A DNA stretch of 56,849 nucleotides from Desulfovibrio sp. (GCA_031287575.1 JAITSV010000017.1:1-56849); one strand, 5' to 3'. Positions 44,969-53,804 are shown, counted from the first letter of the stretch. The notes: generated by a model from the sequence alone, not told the origin. A program made the numbers and translations.

Positions 44969-45793
44969 ATGTTGACGTTGCGTCGTTCCGGGGTGGGCTC
45001 CACCCCCTCAGGTTCACGGTATTTGCGGTTCCTGCCGCTGGTTCTGCTGGTGCTGCTGGTGGCCGCCTGCGCGCCGCTTACCCGAGGAATGAGTGGCAAG
45101 GACATCGTGTCGTCATCGCGCCCGCCGGTGCTGGTGCGTCCGGCAGCCGGGTTCGACCTGCTGGGCAGCGGCGCCGCTGCCCCCCTGCTGGATACCGAGT
45201 TGGGGCTGCGCCATGCCGACGTGGGCTGGGCCTTCTACGCCGATGCCACGCGTGAACGGCAACTGGCCGTCCTGCTGAGCGAAGCCCCCAGCGGCTGGCA
45301 GTGGGAACTGGACGTTTCCAGCCCCTGGCGCGAGGTGCGGCGCGACGTGTACGCCTCCGGGCCCGCCCGCTTCGCCGGTGCGACCTTTCTGATGCCCGCC
45401 TCCGCCGATCCGTTCGCTCCCATGTTGCCCACGCCGCCCACGCTGCATGCCGACGAGGGCGAGTGGCGCTGGCTGGTGCGGCGCTACACGCAGCTGTTCG
45501 ACTTCCGGGCGGTGAAGCTGGTGGTGGAATACCGCGAACCCATACCCGCCGGGGTGGGGGAACAGCTGGCCGACGCCCTGGACGCCGGGCAGCAGCCTGC
45601 CGGACGCGCGGCGGCCCTGCTGGGAGAGTTCGAGGCGCGGTCCCGCGCGGCGTTCTCGGTGCTGGCCTACCCGGAAGGCGGGGTGGCTGCGGAGAACTTC
45701 GTGCATGATGCCAGCACGGTGCACGTGCGCAACCTGGCGGGCATGGCAGGGCGCATGGAGCCCATCCGCAATCTGCCCAGTGACGACAAATAG
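44969..45793 (+). CDS. Putative lipoprotein, tandem paralog 1
   Basis: A 274-residue protein of no family I recognise. The signal peptide ends in the lipobox LVAAC (residues ~20-35), so the protein should be membrane-anchored. The mature part begins GMSGKDIVSSSRPPVLVRPAAGF and contains LAVLLSEAPSGWQWELDV and WLVRRYTQLFDFRAVKLVVEYREPI. The same three blocks appear in order in the next gene. The ATG at 44969 follows AAAGGAG by 7 nt; an earlier in-frame ATG lacks a site. The region is beta-rich with no catalytic motif. Confidence 0.78.
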   Translation: MLTLRRSGVGSTPSGSRYLRFLPLVLLVLLVAACAPLTRGMSGKDIVSSSRPPVLVRPAAGFDLLGSGAAAPLLDTELGLRHADVGWAFYADATRERQLAVLLSEAPSGWQWELDVSSPWREVRRDVYASGPARFAGATFLMPASADPFAPMLPTPPTLHADEGEWRWLVRRYTQLFDFRAVKLVVEYREPIPAGVGEQLADALDAGQQPAGRAAALLGEFEARSRAAFSVLAYPEGGVAAENFVHDASTVHVRNLAGMAGRMEPIRNLPSDDK

Positions 45794-45963
45794 TGCCGGG
45801 CATTCGCCCGTGCGGGGGGGGCGTCGGTGACAGTCTGGACCATACTGTGTCCTGGCGAGACGCCCCCGCCCTTGCCGGCCATGCTCCACCGTCCGCCTTT
45901 TCGCTGGCGTGCCGTACGGCGCAGCCCGTGCTGGCCGCATCCCGCACAACCGCCAGGTGACCC

Positions 45964-46785
45964 ATGCCCAAACTGATCGTTTTCGCCCTTGTCCTGCTGC
46001 TGGCCGGTCTGGTCTACGCGTTCATGCACCGCAACCCGGTCCGGCGGGGCCTTGCCGGGGACATGCTGGCCTCTTCGGCACGCCCCGCGTTGCTGGTGCG
46101 CCCGGCATCCGGACTGGCGCCCGCAGGCGCGGGCGTGGCGGACATCGCGCCGGATACGGCCAGCGCCACCGGTTCCGCCAGGGTGTACTATGCCCTGCAT
46201 GCCAGCCCCACGCGCGGAGGGGGCAGCGGCGCTCCGGTCCGTCTGGCGGCCTTGCTGGCGGAAGCTTCCAGCGAATACCGCTGGCCGCTGGACGTGGCGC
46301 CGGGACCCGACGTGGTGCCCGATGTGGTGGCGGCCGAAGTGCGCACCGCAACCGGCCAACTGGCGGGCATGACCGTGCACGCCGCCACGTTCGCGCTGCC
46401 CCCGGACAGGGACGCGCTGTCCCCGGCCTTCGGCGACGATCCGGCGCCGTGGCGCGGGGGCGCGCTGGTGCGCAGGTTCACCGGCCTTGCGGAGATGCGC
46501 CACGTGAAGGTGGTGGTGGAATACCGCGAGCCGTTGATGATGGCGGGGGGTATGGCCGGAGAGGATGCGCCCCGCTTCGGCCGCCCGGCGGTGCTGGACG
46601 ACCCTGTCGCATTGGCGGCCTTCGAGGCGCGGGCGGAACAGGCCTTCCGCCTGGAGCGGCCCGGCGGCGACTGGGCCAAGGGCAAGGACATCGTCAAGGT
46701 GGACGCCGCGCCGGAACAGCTGAAGCGCCGCGAGATCACCCGCATGCTCGGCATCCTGGAACGCGACAGGGGTGACGATCGCTGA
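45964..46785 (+). CDS. Membrane-anchored or secreted protein, tandem paralog 2
   Basis: A 273-residue protein paralogous to the preceding lipoprotein: GLAGDMLASSARPALLVRPASG, LAALLAEASSEYRWPLDV and VRRFTGLAEMRHVKVVVEYREPL match the corresponding blocks in order. The N-terminus is a hydrophobic segment (LIVFALVLLLAGLVYAFMH) but has no lipobox Cys, so it is either an uncleaved anchor or a different signal. The charged C-terminal tail (LKRREITRMLGILERDRGDDR) is not in the first copy. The pair looks like a tandem duplication with changed anchoring. The ribosome binding site is weak (CAGGTGACCC). Confidence 0.75.
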   Translation: MPKLIVFALVLLLAGLVYAFMHRNPVRRGLAGDMLASSARPALLVRPASGLAPAGAGVADIAPDTASATGSARVYYALHASPTRGGGSGAPVRLAALLAEASSEYRWPLDVAPGPDVVPDVVAAEVRTATGQLAGMTVHAATFALPPDRDALSPAFGDDPAPWRGGALVRRFTGLAEMRHVKVVVEYREPLMMAGGMAGEDAPRFGRPAVLDDPVALAAFEARAEQAFRLERPGGDWAKGKDIVKVDAAPEQLKRREITRMLGILERDRGDDR

Positions 46786-46851
46786 GGGTAGGAGGCCAGG
46801 TCTCCCGCAAGGTTTCCCCTTTGCGCGCACATTGCGTGCTTGCACATGAAG

Positions 46852-46892
46852 AAGGGCGCCCGTGCCGTTTTCCGGCATGGACGCCCTTTCGT
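46852..46892. terminator. Bidirectional terminator between convergent genes
   Basis: AAGGGCG-CC-CGTGCCG pairs with CGGCATG-GA-CGCCCTT around TTTTC, with T runs on both strands. It separates the second paralog (plus) from the chemoreceptor gene (minus). Confidence 0.8.
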
Positions 46893-46958
46893 ATCCGGTT
46901 GTTGTCGCGGGCGGAAAGGCGGGCAAATCCGAACTGCTTCTCCGGCCCTTCCTGCAAA

Positions 46959-48722
46959 TCAGCCGTTGCGCAGCGCGCGGACCAGGTTTTCCAGTTCCTG
47001 GGTCTGCTGGGCCAGTTCTCCGATGGCCTGCGCCGAATGCTGCATGGCTTGCGAGGTCTCGCTGGAAATGCGGTTGATGTCCTCTATGGACCGATTGATC
47101 TCGTCACTGGCCGTGGACTGTTGCGACGACGCGGTGGCGATGGCGTTGACCTGGTCCGCCGCCACCTGCACCAGGTTGACGATTTCGCCGAGGGCCGTGC
47201 CCGATTCGCCCGACAGGGTGGTGGCCTCGCCGATGGTGCTTACCGCCCCGTCCACGCTCTGCATGCTGGTGCGGGCGCTGTCCTGGATGGCCCGGATGGA
47301 GTCGCCCACTTCCTTGGTGGCGTTCATGGTCTTTTCGGCCAGCTTGCGCACTTCGTCGGCGACGACGGCGAAACCCCGCCCGGCGTCACCGGCGCGGGCC
47401 GCCTCGATGGCCGCGTTCAGCGCCAGCAGGTTGGTCTGGTCGGCGATGTCGGTGATCACGTTCATGATCTGGCCGATGGATTCGGCCTGACTGCCCAGAC
47501 GCCCCATGTCGTCCTTCAGGGCTTCCGCCTGGCGGCGCACCGCATCGATGGCGTGCACGGCCTTGTTGACCACCTGCGCGCCCGTTTCGGCACGGGTGCG
47601 GGCGTTGCGGGCGTTGTCCGAGGCCTCGGTGGCGTTGCGGGCCACCTCCAGCACCGTGGCGTTCATTTCTTCCATGGCGGTGGCTGTTTCGCTCACGCGG
47701 CGGGTCTGTTCCTCTGCCCCCCGGCTGGCCTGTTCGACCTGGGCCGCCAGCTCGGTAGACGAACTGGAAAGCTGTTCCATGACCACTTCCAGGCGGGATA
47801 CGGCAGTCAGGATGGCCTCGCCCTTGGCCTCGGCATCCTTGCGGGCCACCTCCGCCTCGGCCATGGCCTTGCGGGCGCGCTCCGCCTCCTGTTCGGCCTC
47901 GCGCGACTTCTGCTCCGCGCCCTTCAACGCGGCCACGATCTTGGTGACCATCTCGCCAAAGGCGTGGTGCAGGGTGACCAGTTCACCGTGAAAAAGGGCG
48001 TCGGGCGGCAACGGGGTGTCGTAGGCGCCCCCGGCAAGGCGCTCCGCCGAAGACGCCAGTTCGGTCACGGGGCGGGCGATCAGGCGGCCCATGTACAGGG
48101 CGATGGCGGCGGCCACCAGTGTGGCGCCAATGGTCAGGCCGTACATGACGTTACGCGCGGTGGCGTAGGTACGGTCGCCTTCGTCGCTGGCGGCGGCGGA
48201 CCTGTCGTTGTTGGCTTCGATGGTCTTGCGGGCGGTGGCTATCATCTTGCGGTACAGCGCCAGCATTTCTCCGCCCATCAGGGCCAGGGCCTCTTCGTTC
48301 TTGTTGGCGCGCGAAAGTTGCAGAAATCTTTCGTGCAGCGAAAGGTAGCGAGTCCAGTCGGCCTTCAGCAGCGCGTAGTTTTCCTGCTCCACGAGGGCCC
48401 GTGGCAACTTTTCATACTCGCGCATGGTCTTTTCGAAGGAGTCGGTGGTTTCCTTCATCTCGTCCTCTGCCGCGCGCATGGATGCCGCATCGGTGGAGAT
48501 GTTGTGTTGGAACTGAAGTTGCCGGAATATGGTTACGTACTGGATCATCCGGTTGGTATACCTGATGGATGGCGTGAATGTTTCGTTCATTTCCGTGGAG
48601 ATGTTGTTGATGGAAGCCATCCTGGTAACACCGAACATGCTGATGAAGACCATGATGCAGATGATTGCCGCAAATGAAACGGCAAGCTTGGAGAAGATGC
48701 GCATCGATCTGAACATGGACAT
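46959..48722 (-). CDS. Methyl-accepting chemotaxis protein
   Basis: A 587-residue chemoreceptor. TM1 spans residues ~10-32 ([20 protein letters not shown]), followed by a ~155-residue periplasmic sensor that looks like a four-helix bundle ([40 protein letters not shown]). TM2 spans ~190-212 and leads to a HAMP domain ([21 protein letters not shown]). The signalling domain has the hairpin tip [21 protein letters not shown], with methylation-type helices on both sides. There is no CheR-docking pentapeptide at the C-terminus. The ligand is unknown. The ATG at 48722 follows AAGGAG by 7 nt, in an AT-rich leader. Confidence 0.92.
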   Translation of the reverse strand: MSMFRSMRIFSKLAVSFAAIICIMVFISMFGVTRMASINNISTEMNETFTPSIRYTNRMIQYVTIFRQLQFQHNISTDAASMRAAEDEMKETTDSFEKTMREYEKLPRALVEQENYALLKADWTRYLSLHERFLQLSRANKNEEALALMGGEMLALYRKMIATARKTIEANNDRSAAASDEGDRTYATARNVMYGLTIGATLVAAAIALYMGRLIARPVTELASSAERLAGGAYDTPLPPDALFHGELVTLHHAFGEMVTKIVAALKGAEQKSREAEQEAERARKAMAEAEVARKDAEAKGEAILTAVSRLEVVMEQLSSSSTELAAQVEQASRGAEEQTRRVSETATAMEEMNATVLEVARNATEASDNARNARTRAETGAQVVNKAVHAIDAVRRQAEALKDDMGRLGSQAESIGQIMNVITDIADQTNLLALNAAIEAARAGDAGRGFAVVADEVRKLAEKTMNATKEVGDSIRAIQDSARTSMQSVDGAVSTIGEATTLSGESGTALGEIVNLVQVAADQVNAIATASSQQSTASDEINRSIEDINRISSETSQAMQHSAQAIGELAQQTQELENLVRALRNG

Positions 48723-49103
48723 ATGGTATCTCCTTGTGCATATATTTATCTATAATTTTGCGACGTTATGATTTACTGCATGTATTCTGAATGCCGCGCG
48801 GGCAGTTGTAAAGTATCAATTTCCCAAATGGCGTCACTTTTAACGTGCAATTTGAGGAAGTGATAATAAGCAAGGCTAATCATTGTCTCATGAATATCTC
48901 ATTGCATGAGATGTGCGACGTGAAAATGGCAGATGCTGTATCTGGCAGGCGCGGAAAGGTTTGGCGAACGACAATATCCTGTCGCGCCCTGGGGAGGCGG
49001 GGAAAAGGGGGTGTGGCAAGCGGCGGGAAGGGAATGGCAGAAACGCTGGCCGGCCTGAAAGGCCGAAAAATCCGGGCGGCAGGGATGGTGGTGGGTGGAG
49101 GTG
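48723..49103. other. Gene-free AT-rich interval upstream of the chemoreceptor
   Basis: The part next to the chemoreceptor (48723-48920) is AT-rich and holds a -10-like TATAGA on the minus strand and the palindrome at 48896. The part 48921-49103 is GC-rich and shows no gene. Confidence 0.45.
48896..48912. promoter_or_regulatory. Palindrome ATCTCAT-TGC-ATGAGAT, possible operator
   Basis: A perfect 7-bp inverted repeat with a 3-bp spacer, plus a further CTCAT half-site 10 bp upstream. It lies about 175 bp before the chemoreceptor start. The symmetry suits a dimeric repressor, but no cognate protein is identified. Confidence 0.4.
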
Positions 49104-49529
49104 CTATTCGGCGCGCTTCACGTAGCAGACGATGCGGCCTTCGGCCACGGCCACGCCGGGCGCGGATTCCGACGCGATGCGCACGAAGATGTTGCCGATG
49201 CGGTAGCCCTGCAAGCGCACGTCGGCCTCGGCTATCAGGTCGGCGAAGGGGGCGGGCCGCAGGAAGTCCACGCGCATGTCCACGGTGGAAACCATGTCGT
49301 TGGGGCCGAAATGGGTCCACAGGGCCACGTTGCCGCAGATGTCCGCCAGGGTGGAGATGACCCCGCCGTGCAGCGCCCCGCGCGACTTGTTGCCCGCGAA
49401 TTCCCCGCGGAAGGGCAAGCGTAGCCGGGCGTAGCCGGTGCGCACCTCCTCCACCCGGATGCCCAGGTGGCGGTGCCAGTCCACGTGTTGTTCGACGAAG
49501 GCGACAAGATCTTCATGGACGGTGCTCAC
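49104..49529 (-). CDS. PaaI-type hotdog-fold thioesterase
   Basis: A 141-residue single-hotdog protein of the PaaI/4HBT group, expected to hydrolyse acyl-CoA or aryl-CoA thioesters. The core HGGVISTLADICGNVALW has the HGG motif and following acidic residue that form the active site. Also seen: VSTVDMRVDFLRPA and AEADVRLQGYRIGNIFVRI. The GTG start at 49529 was chosen because GGGAGG stands 5 nt upstream; an in-frame ATG at 49571 would add a Pro-rich leader through a terminator. The substrate is not predictable. Confidence 0.88.
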   Translation of the reverse strand: MSTVHEDLVAFVEQHVDWHRHLGIRVEEVRTGYARLRLPFRGEFAGNKSRGALHGGVISTLADICGNVALWTHFGPNDMVSTVDMRVDFLRPAPFADLIAEADVRLQGYRIGNIFVRIASESAPGVAVAEGRIVCYVKRAE

Positions 49530-49553
49530 GGAGCCTCCCGGTGTATTGCGTGC

Positions 49554-49587
49554 AAAAGGGGCGGGGAACATTGCCCCGCCCCTTTGT
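49554..49587 (-). terminator. Terminator between htpX and the thioesterase gene
   Basis: A 12-bp perfect stem (49555-49566 with 49574-49585) around a 7-nt loop, with AAA/TTT ends. On the minus strand it lies 165 bp after htpX and just before the thioesterase start. Short GTCCGGCCC tandem repeats occupy 49678-49712 in the same gap. Confidence 0.8.
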
Positions 49588-49750
49588 ATATCCGATGCGT
49601 GCAGTGCACGCCACTGGCGGCGTTGCTGGCGCCGGTCTGATCGTGGGTTCCGGCCCTGCGCCGCGCCCCTCCCCCGGCCCGTCCGGCCCGTCCGGCCCGT
49701 CCGCTTGGTCCGGTTCGTTTGACCCGCGTCACCCGCGCAACGTTATTCGT

Positions 49751-50608
49751 TCAGCGTCTCGCGGCCATGGCCTGCAAGCGGGCGATGCGCTCTTCCATGG
49801 GCGGGTGGGTGCTGAACAGGCTGGCCATGCTGGCCCCGCTGAACGGGTTCACGATGAACATGTGCGCGGTGGCCTGGCTGCCGTGCTGCATGGGCACCTT
49901 CTGCGACCAGGCCTGCAACTTGGCCAGGGCACCGGCCAGATACAGCGGGTTGCCGGACAGCGAGGCGCCCGTCTCGTCGGCCAGATACTCGCGCGAGCGC
50001 GAGATGGCGAACTGGATCAGCGAGGCGGCGATGGGCGCCACGATGGCCATCATGATGGCCACCAGCGGGCTGGTGCCGCCCTCTTCGTCGTCGCTGCGGC
50101 CAAAGCCGAAAATGGCCGCCCACTGCATCATGTTGGCGATGGACACGATGACCGAGGCCAGCACCCCGGCCACGGTCTGCACCAGGATGTCGCGGTTGGC
50201 GATGTGCCCGATCTCGTGGGCCAGCACGCCCTTCAGTTCCTCCGGCGAGAGGATGCGCATGATGCCGTGGGTTACCGCAACCACGCCGTGGGCCGGGTCG
50301 CGCCCGGTGGCGAAGGCGTTGGGGGCGTCTTCGGGGATGACGCACACGCGCGGCTTGGGAATGCCCGCGCGGGCGGCCAGTTCCTCGACCATGGCGTGCA
50401 GCATGGGGGCGTCCTGCGGGGCCACTTCCTGCGCGCCGTACATGGAAAGGACGATCTTGTCGGAATACCAGTAGCTGCCGACGTTCATCACCAGGGCCAG
50501 GATCAGTGCGATCATGATGCCCGTCTTGCCGCCCATGGCCCCGCCAAGGACGATGATGATGCCCGAAAGAAGGGCAAGCAGCATGGCGGTCTTGATCTGA
50601 CTGGTCAC
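49751..50608 (-). CDS. htpX: Membrane zinc metalloprotease HtpX
   Basis: A 285-residue M48 protease of the inner membrane that takes part in quality control of membrane proteins. Two N-terminal helices (MLLALLSGIIIVLGG and IMIALILALVMNVGSY), the zinc motif LAHEIGHIANRD (HExxH), two further helices and the third zinc ligand region SREYLADETGA. The C-terminal FSTHPPMEERIARLQ is conserved. The GTG start at 50608 follows AAGGAG by 9 nt; a much longer in-frame ATG start would add an Arg-rich, non-homologous leader. It has its own promoter at 50789. Confidence 0.95.
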   Translation of the reverse strand: MTSQIKTAMLLALLSGIIIVLGGAMGGKTGIMIALILALVMNVGSYWYSDKIVLSMYGAQEVAPQDAPMLHAMVEELAARAGIPKPRVCVIPEDAPNAFATGRDPAHGVVAVTHGIMRILSPEELKGVLAHEIGHIANRDILVQTVAGVLASVIVSIANMMQWAAIFGFGRSDDEEGGTSPLVAIMMAIVAPIAASLIQFAISRSREYLADETGASLSGNPLYLAGALAKLQAWSQKVPMQHGSQATAHMFIVNPFSGASMASLFSTHPPMEERIARLQAMAARR

Positions 50609-50788
50609 GGTCTTGTGCTCCTTGCGTGAGGTAGGCGCGGGGTGCCCGCGCGGTTGATGTCGGGCGGATGGCGGGGCGCGGGCCGGAGGCTGCCGAACCT
50701 GAACGCGCCAAAGGGCGCTGGCCTGAATGGGCCGAAGGGCCATGGCATGGCCGCACGGCACGTCTTTCCGTCCGTCCGCCTGCGCAAC

Positions 50789-50816
50789 TATGTAATATCG
50801 CAGCGGGAGAAGGCAA
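50789..50816 (-). promoter_or_regulatory. Candidate promoter of htpX
   Basis: On the minus strand: TTGCCT (50816-50811), a 16-bp spacer and TACATA (50794-50789). The leader would be about 175 nt. The motif CCTTGCC...ATATTACAT is only a partial match to heat-shock sigma32 promoters. The rest of 50609-51088 shows no gene. Confidence 0.5.
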
Positions 50817-51088
50817 GGGGGGTGACGCCGCAATACTGCGCCAGGGGGCTGCGAGGGAAGAGGGTGGCGCTTTCGCCGTGCGGAACGGATGGGGCAGGGG
50901 CGTGTCGGTTCGCAGCGGCACTGCATCCATCCATTGCGGAGGGATATGCGTGGCGCAAAGGTCCGGCAACGGATGCGGAATGCGTGCATCCCGGCCCCCC
51001 AGAAAATGGGCGCCGGGATGTGTCGTGGATGGTGCGTTGCCTGCGTGCGCAACGCAAAAGTGAGGGAGGATCAGGGAAGCAGTGCCCC

Positions 51089-52096
51089 CTAGTGGGTAAT
51101 CATGCCCGCCCGCAGCATCATGTGGAAGCGGCGGGCCATGGACTGCGGCAGGGGCGAATCCCACATGCCCAGCGCCTGCGCCACGCCCCAGGCCGCCAGC
51201 AGCACCAGCACGCACCCGGCGGCGATGGACCACGCGGGCAGGCGGCGCTTGCCGGGCAGGGTTACCGACAGGCAGCCGTTCACCGGGCAGGCCGCGATGC
51301 ATTCGGTGCAGCCCACGCATTCGCCGGACGACACCCGCTCCAGCCGCTGCACGGGCAGGGCGGCGGGACAGGCGCGCGTACAGCGCCCGCAGTCCACGCA
51401 GGTTGCCGGATCGCGCCGCACCGCCACCGGAGAAAGGCGCGCCAGCAAGGACAACAGCGCGCCGTACGGACACAGCACCCGGCACCAGAAGTAGGGCAGC
51501 ACCAGGGAACCCACGCCCAGCACGGCGAACACGGTGAGCGCGGTGTTGCTGGGCGCCAGAAAGAACTGGAGCATCCGGGTATCCGCCACGAAGTTGTAGG
51601 GCGAAAGCAGGAAGCCTTCTATGGATTCCACGTCCATGGACACCACGGAAATCCAGGCGAACTGGGCCAGCAGCAGGTACTTGGGCAGCGAGAGCAGGCG
51701 CGCTGCGCGCGGCCCGGTGCGCCGGGCGATGCCAAGCCGCGTGCCCAGCCGGGCCAGCAGCGACGAGACGAAGCCCACGGGGCAGATGTACCCGCAAAAG
51801 CCCTTGCGCAGCAGCAGCGCCATGCCCAGCACGGCGATGAAGATGAACAGCCCCGCCGGGTGCACCGGGTCCCACTGGCCGGTGAGCAGCAGACGCTTGA
51901 AGGCGATCAGCGCGCTGATGGGCAGAAAGCCCTCCACGGACGGGGGCTTGGGCACGAAGTCTTCGGATTCGCCCATGGCCCAGCGCACATAGAGGAAAAA
52001 GCGCCACCCGGCATACAGCAGGAACAGGGCATAGGCGGCCTGCACGCCAAGGCGGACGCGGGCTGGGGACGGCAGGCGGGACGGGGAATGCGGCAC
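51089..52096 (-). CDS. NapH-like membrane polyferredoxin
   Basis: A 335-residue integral membrane iron-sulfur protein. Several membrane helices (AAYALFLLYAGWRFFLYV, LFIFIAVLGMALLL, ALTVFAVLGVGSLVLPYF and one near the C-terminus). Membrane-side cysteines FCGYICPVGF and WCRVLCPYGALLS are typical of NapH/NosR/CcoG-type proteins. Two 4Fe-4S clusters follow: CVDCGRCTRACP and CVGCTECIAACPVNGC. It probably passes electrons from the quinone pool to a partner; none is adjacent. The GTG start at 52096 follows AAGGAG by 6 nt; an in-frame ATG far upstream would add ~97 unrelated residues. Confidence 0.87.
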   Translation of the reverse strand: MPHSPSRLPSPARVRLGVQAAYALFLLYAGWRFFLYVRWAMGESEDFVPKPPSVEGFLPISALIAFKRLLLTGQWDPVHPAGLFIFIAVLGMALLLRKGFCGYICPVGFVSSLLARLGTRLGIARRTGPRAARLLSLPKYLLLAQFAWISVVSMDVESIEGFLLSPYNFVADTRMLQFFLAPSNTALTVFAVLGVGSLVLPYFWCRVLCPYGALLSLLARLSPVAVRRDPATCVDCGRCTRACPAALPVQRLERVSSGECVGCTECIAACPVNGCLSVTLPGKRRLPAWSIAAGCVLVLLAAWGVAQALGMWDSPLPQSMARRFHMMLRAGMITH

Positions 52097-52595
52097 GGAA
52101 TGCTCCTTGGGACGGATGCAGGCGAAAATGGCCGAGGGGTTTGACTGACGGACGGCTTGCGATGCGACGCGCGCAGGACAGCCGAGCGGGTGAGGCCGGA
52201 GCCTGTCCGGTTTGTCGCGTGGCGGCAGCGGCCTGACGGCGGAAACACAGCGCCCCACGCGGCGGTTCTGCACCTTGCGGTCGTTGGTGTCCGTCGGGCA
52301 GCCGACAGTTGCGGCACACAGTCCGGATACGCAGGTAATGAAGGCTGCGCAGCGCACACGCAACGGCGGCAGGCTCGCTGCCACCATGGTCCGTGGCGGC
52401 GGATGCGTCCGTGACCTGGGTCACGGTGAATCAGGCTGGGCGTTGCGTCCATGCCGTGGCGGCGGCGAAAACCGCCATGCCGGGTCAGGCGGGACCGCAC
52501 GGCGCCATGATCATGGCCGACAAGGCAGGGGGCCGACAAGGCAGGGGGAGGTCCGCCTGATGTGCGCGGGGGAGAGGGGCTGGCCGGAAAACGCG
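52097..52595. other. Gene-free interval upstream of the polyferredoxin gene
   Basis: High-GC DNA with several open frames but no ribosome binding sites, conserved-looking protein or clear promoter. Nothing I can support. Confidence 0.45.
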
Positions 52596-52624
52596 AAACG
52601 GACGGCCAGAGCCGTCCGTTTCCT
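52596..52624 (-). terminator. Terminator of the 31-residue peptide gene
   Basis: AAACGGACGGC (52596-52606) and GCCGTCCGTTT (52611-52621) form a perfect 11-bp stem with a 4-nt loop. On the minus strand it is followed by CGCGTTTTCC. It lies about 70 bp after the small gene. Confidence 0.8.
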
Positions 52625-52689
52625 GCGCGGGCCGTGGCCGGGTGTAAACCTGGCGCAGGCCGCATGCCCGTGAGGGCGAAAACCGTGCT

Positions 52690-52785
52690 TTAGTGGTGGT
52701 GCGGTGCGTTGGGGGTGGTGCACTTGATGTAGCGCAGCGCGATGGCCACGCCCAGAATACCCGCGATGAACCATGCGAAATCCAT
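52690..52785 (-). CDS. 31-residue single-pass membrane peptide
   Basis: A very short gene supported by its signals rather than by homology. The product starts MDFAWFIAGILGVAIAL, a single hydrophobic helix (residues ~3-18), continues RYIKCTTP and ends NAPHHH. The ATG at 52785 is preceded at 5 nt by AAGGAGG, one of the best Shine-Dalgarno sequences in the window. A promoter (52856-52884) and a terminator (52596-52624) enclose it, so it is an independent transcription unit. The FAW-x-x-x-G-x-LG pattern loosely recalls small oxidase subunits such as CydX, but no oxidase genes are near. The His tail and Cys could bind metal or heme; this is speculation. Confidence 0.7.
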   Translation of the reverse strand: MDFAWFIAGILGVAIALRYIKCTTPNAPHHH

Positions 52786-52855
52786 GACAGCCTCCTTCTG
52801 GTGCCCCGGCGCGGACGCGCGCGGGTTGTGCGCAATTTCCCAATCCTCAATGCGA

Positions 52856-52884
52856 GGTGTAGCGGAAAGAATCAGGAAGTTCAA
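52856..52884 (-). promoter_or_regulatory. Promoter of the 31-residue peptide gene
   Basis: On the minus strand: TTGAAC (52884-52879), a 17-bp spacer and TACACC (52861-52856), 71 bp before the start codon. Confidence 0.6.
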
Positions 52885-53045
52885 GGGCCTTGCCGCAGGA
52901 GGGGGAAGGAAGCGTGCGACCGGTGACGTGTGGCCGGCGGCGTGCGACCGGTGGCGTGCGCCGGACGGCATGCAGTAGACACCGGGTGTGCAGGCCTATC
53001 TGGATGCAACTGGCGCCGGAAGTTGCCGGAGGCGCAGGAAACGCG

Positions 53046-53804
53046 TCAGGCCCTGGCCCCGAGCAACCCCGCCTCCGCAAAACCCAGCCGGGCCTCGGCC
53101 ACGAAGCGGCGCAGCCGGTCCGGGCACTTGCGGCCATCCGGGCCTTCCACGCCGGTGTGCGCGTCCACCCCTGCCGGGCGCACCCGCAGGATGGCCGCGC
53201 GCACGTTGTCCGGGTCCAGGCCACCCGCCAGGATCACCGGGCGGGGCGAGCACCGCACCAGTTCGGCGCTTACGGACCAATCGTGGGTGAGGCCGGTGGC
53301 ACCGTCCGCGCCGGTGGCGGGGTTGTGCGTGTCGGTGATGAAGGCGTCTGCCAGGTCGGCAAGTTCATACACGGTGTCCAGCAGTTCCGGCAGGTTGCCG
53401 TCTGCCCGTACCACCAGGCTCTTGATCAGGAACAGGTCCGGAATTTCTCGACGCAGCCGGGCCAGTTCGCTGGCTGCCACGGGGCCATGCAGTTGCAGGC
53501 GGCGCAGCCCCAGCGTGCGGCAGAACTCCGCCGCCTCGGCCCCATCGGCAATGTAGGTGATGCCCACGGCCAGCAGAGGCGGCGCGGGCAGGTGTTCCAC
53601 CGCCGTCACCAGCCGGGCGGCCTCGGTTTCGGTCAGGTCTTCCGCGTTCACCGGCAGGCGCAGGGGCAGGCCCATGGCGTGCACCCCGGCCTCGCGCAGG
53701 GCCAGTGCCTCGGCCATGTCGTGCACGCCCGCCACCTGGATCAGCCCGGCGAAGGGCGCGCCGTGCTCCAGCCGGGGGGCCTCGAAAAGCGGGCCGCCGG
53801 TCAT
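53046..53804 (-). CDS. TrpF-like TIM-barrel protein lacking the catalytic cysteine
   Basis: A 252-residue protein related to phosphoribosylanthranilate isomerase. The C-terminal signature is well kept: PVILAGGLDPDNVRAAI and VDAHTGVEGPDGRKCPDRL. The N-terminal catalytic motif, normally VKICGI with the general-base Cys, reads LIQVAGVHD here, so the Cys is replaced by Ala and the Lys by Gln. The acidic residue region reads FITDTHNPATGADGATGLTHDW. It may be a diverged isomerase with another substrate or a non-catalytic binding protein. The start overlaps the stop of the ABC-ATPase gene by 4 bp (ATGA), and no trp genes are adjacent. Annotating it simply as trpF would be risky. Confidence 0.8.
   Translation of the reverse strand: MTGGPLFEAPRLEHGAPFAGLIQVAGVHDMAEALALREAGVHAMGLPLRLPVNAEDLTETEAARLVTAVEHLPAPPLLAVGITYIADGAEAAEFCRTLGLRRLQLHGPVAASELARLRREIPDLFLIKSLVVRADGNLPELLDTVYELADLADAFITDTHNPATGADGATGLTHDWSVSAELVRCSPRPVILAGGLDPDNVRAAILRVRPAGVDAHTGVEGPDGRKCPDRLRRFVAEARLGFAEAGLLGARA

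Noticed and set aside
46821-48677. A 618-codon plus-strand frame opposite the chemoreceptor
   Set aside because: Gly/His/Val-rich antisense of a clear MCP gene; no start signal.
48845-49360. A plus-strand frame of 171 codons over the chemoreceptor leader and thioesterase
   Set aside because: Half of it is antisense to the thioesterase gene and it is Arg/Gly-rich, with no ribosome binding site.
50609-51052. A 148-residue N-terminal extension of HtpX
   Set aside because: Arg/Pro/His-rich, passes through the candidate promoter, and is unrelated to HtpX. The GTG at 50608 has AAGGAG upstream.
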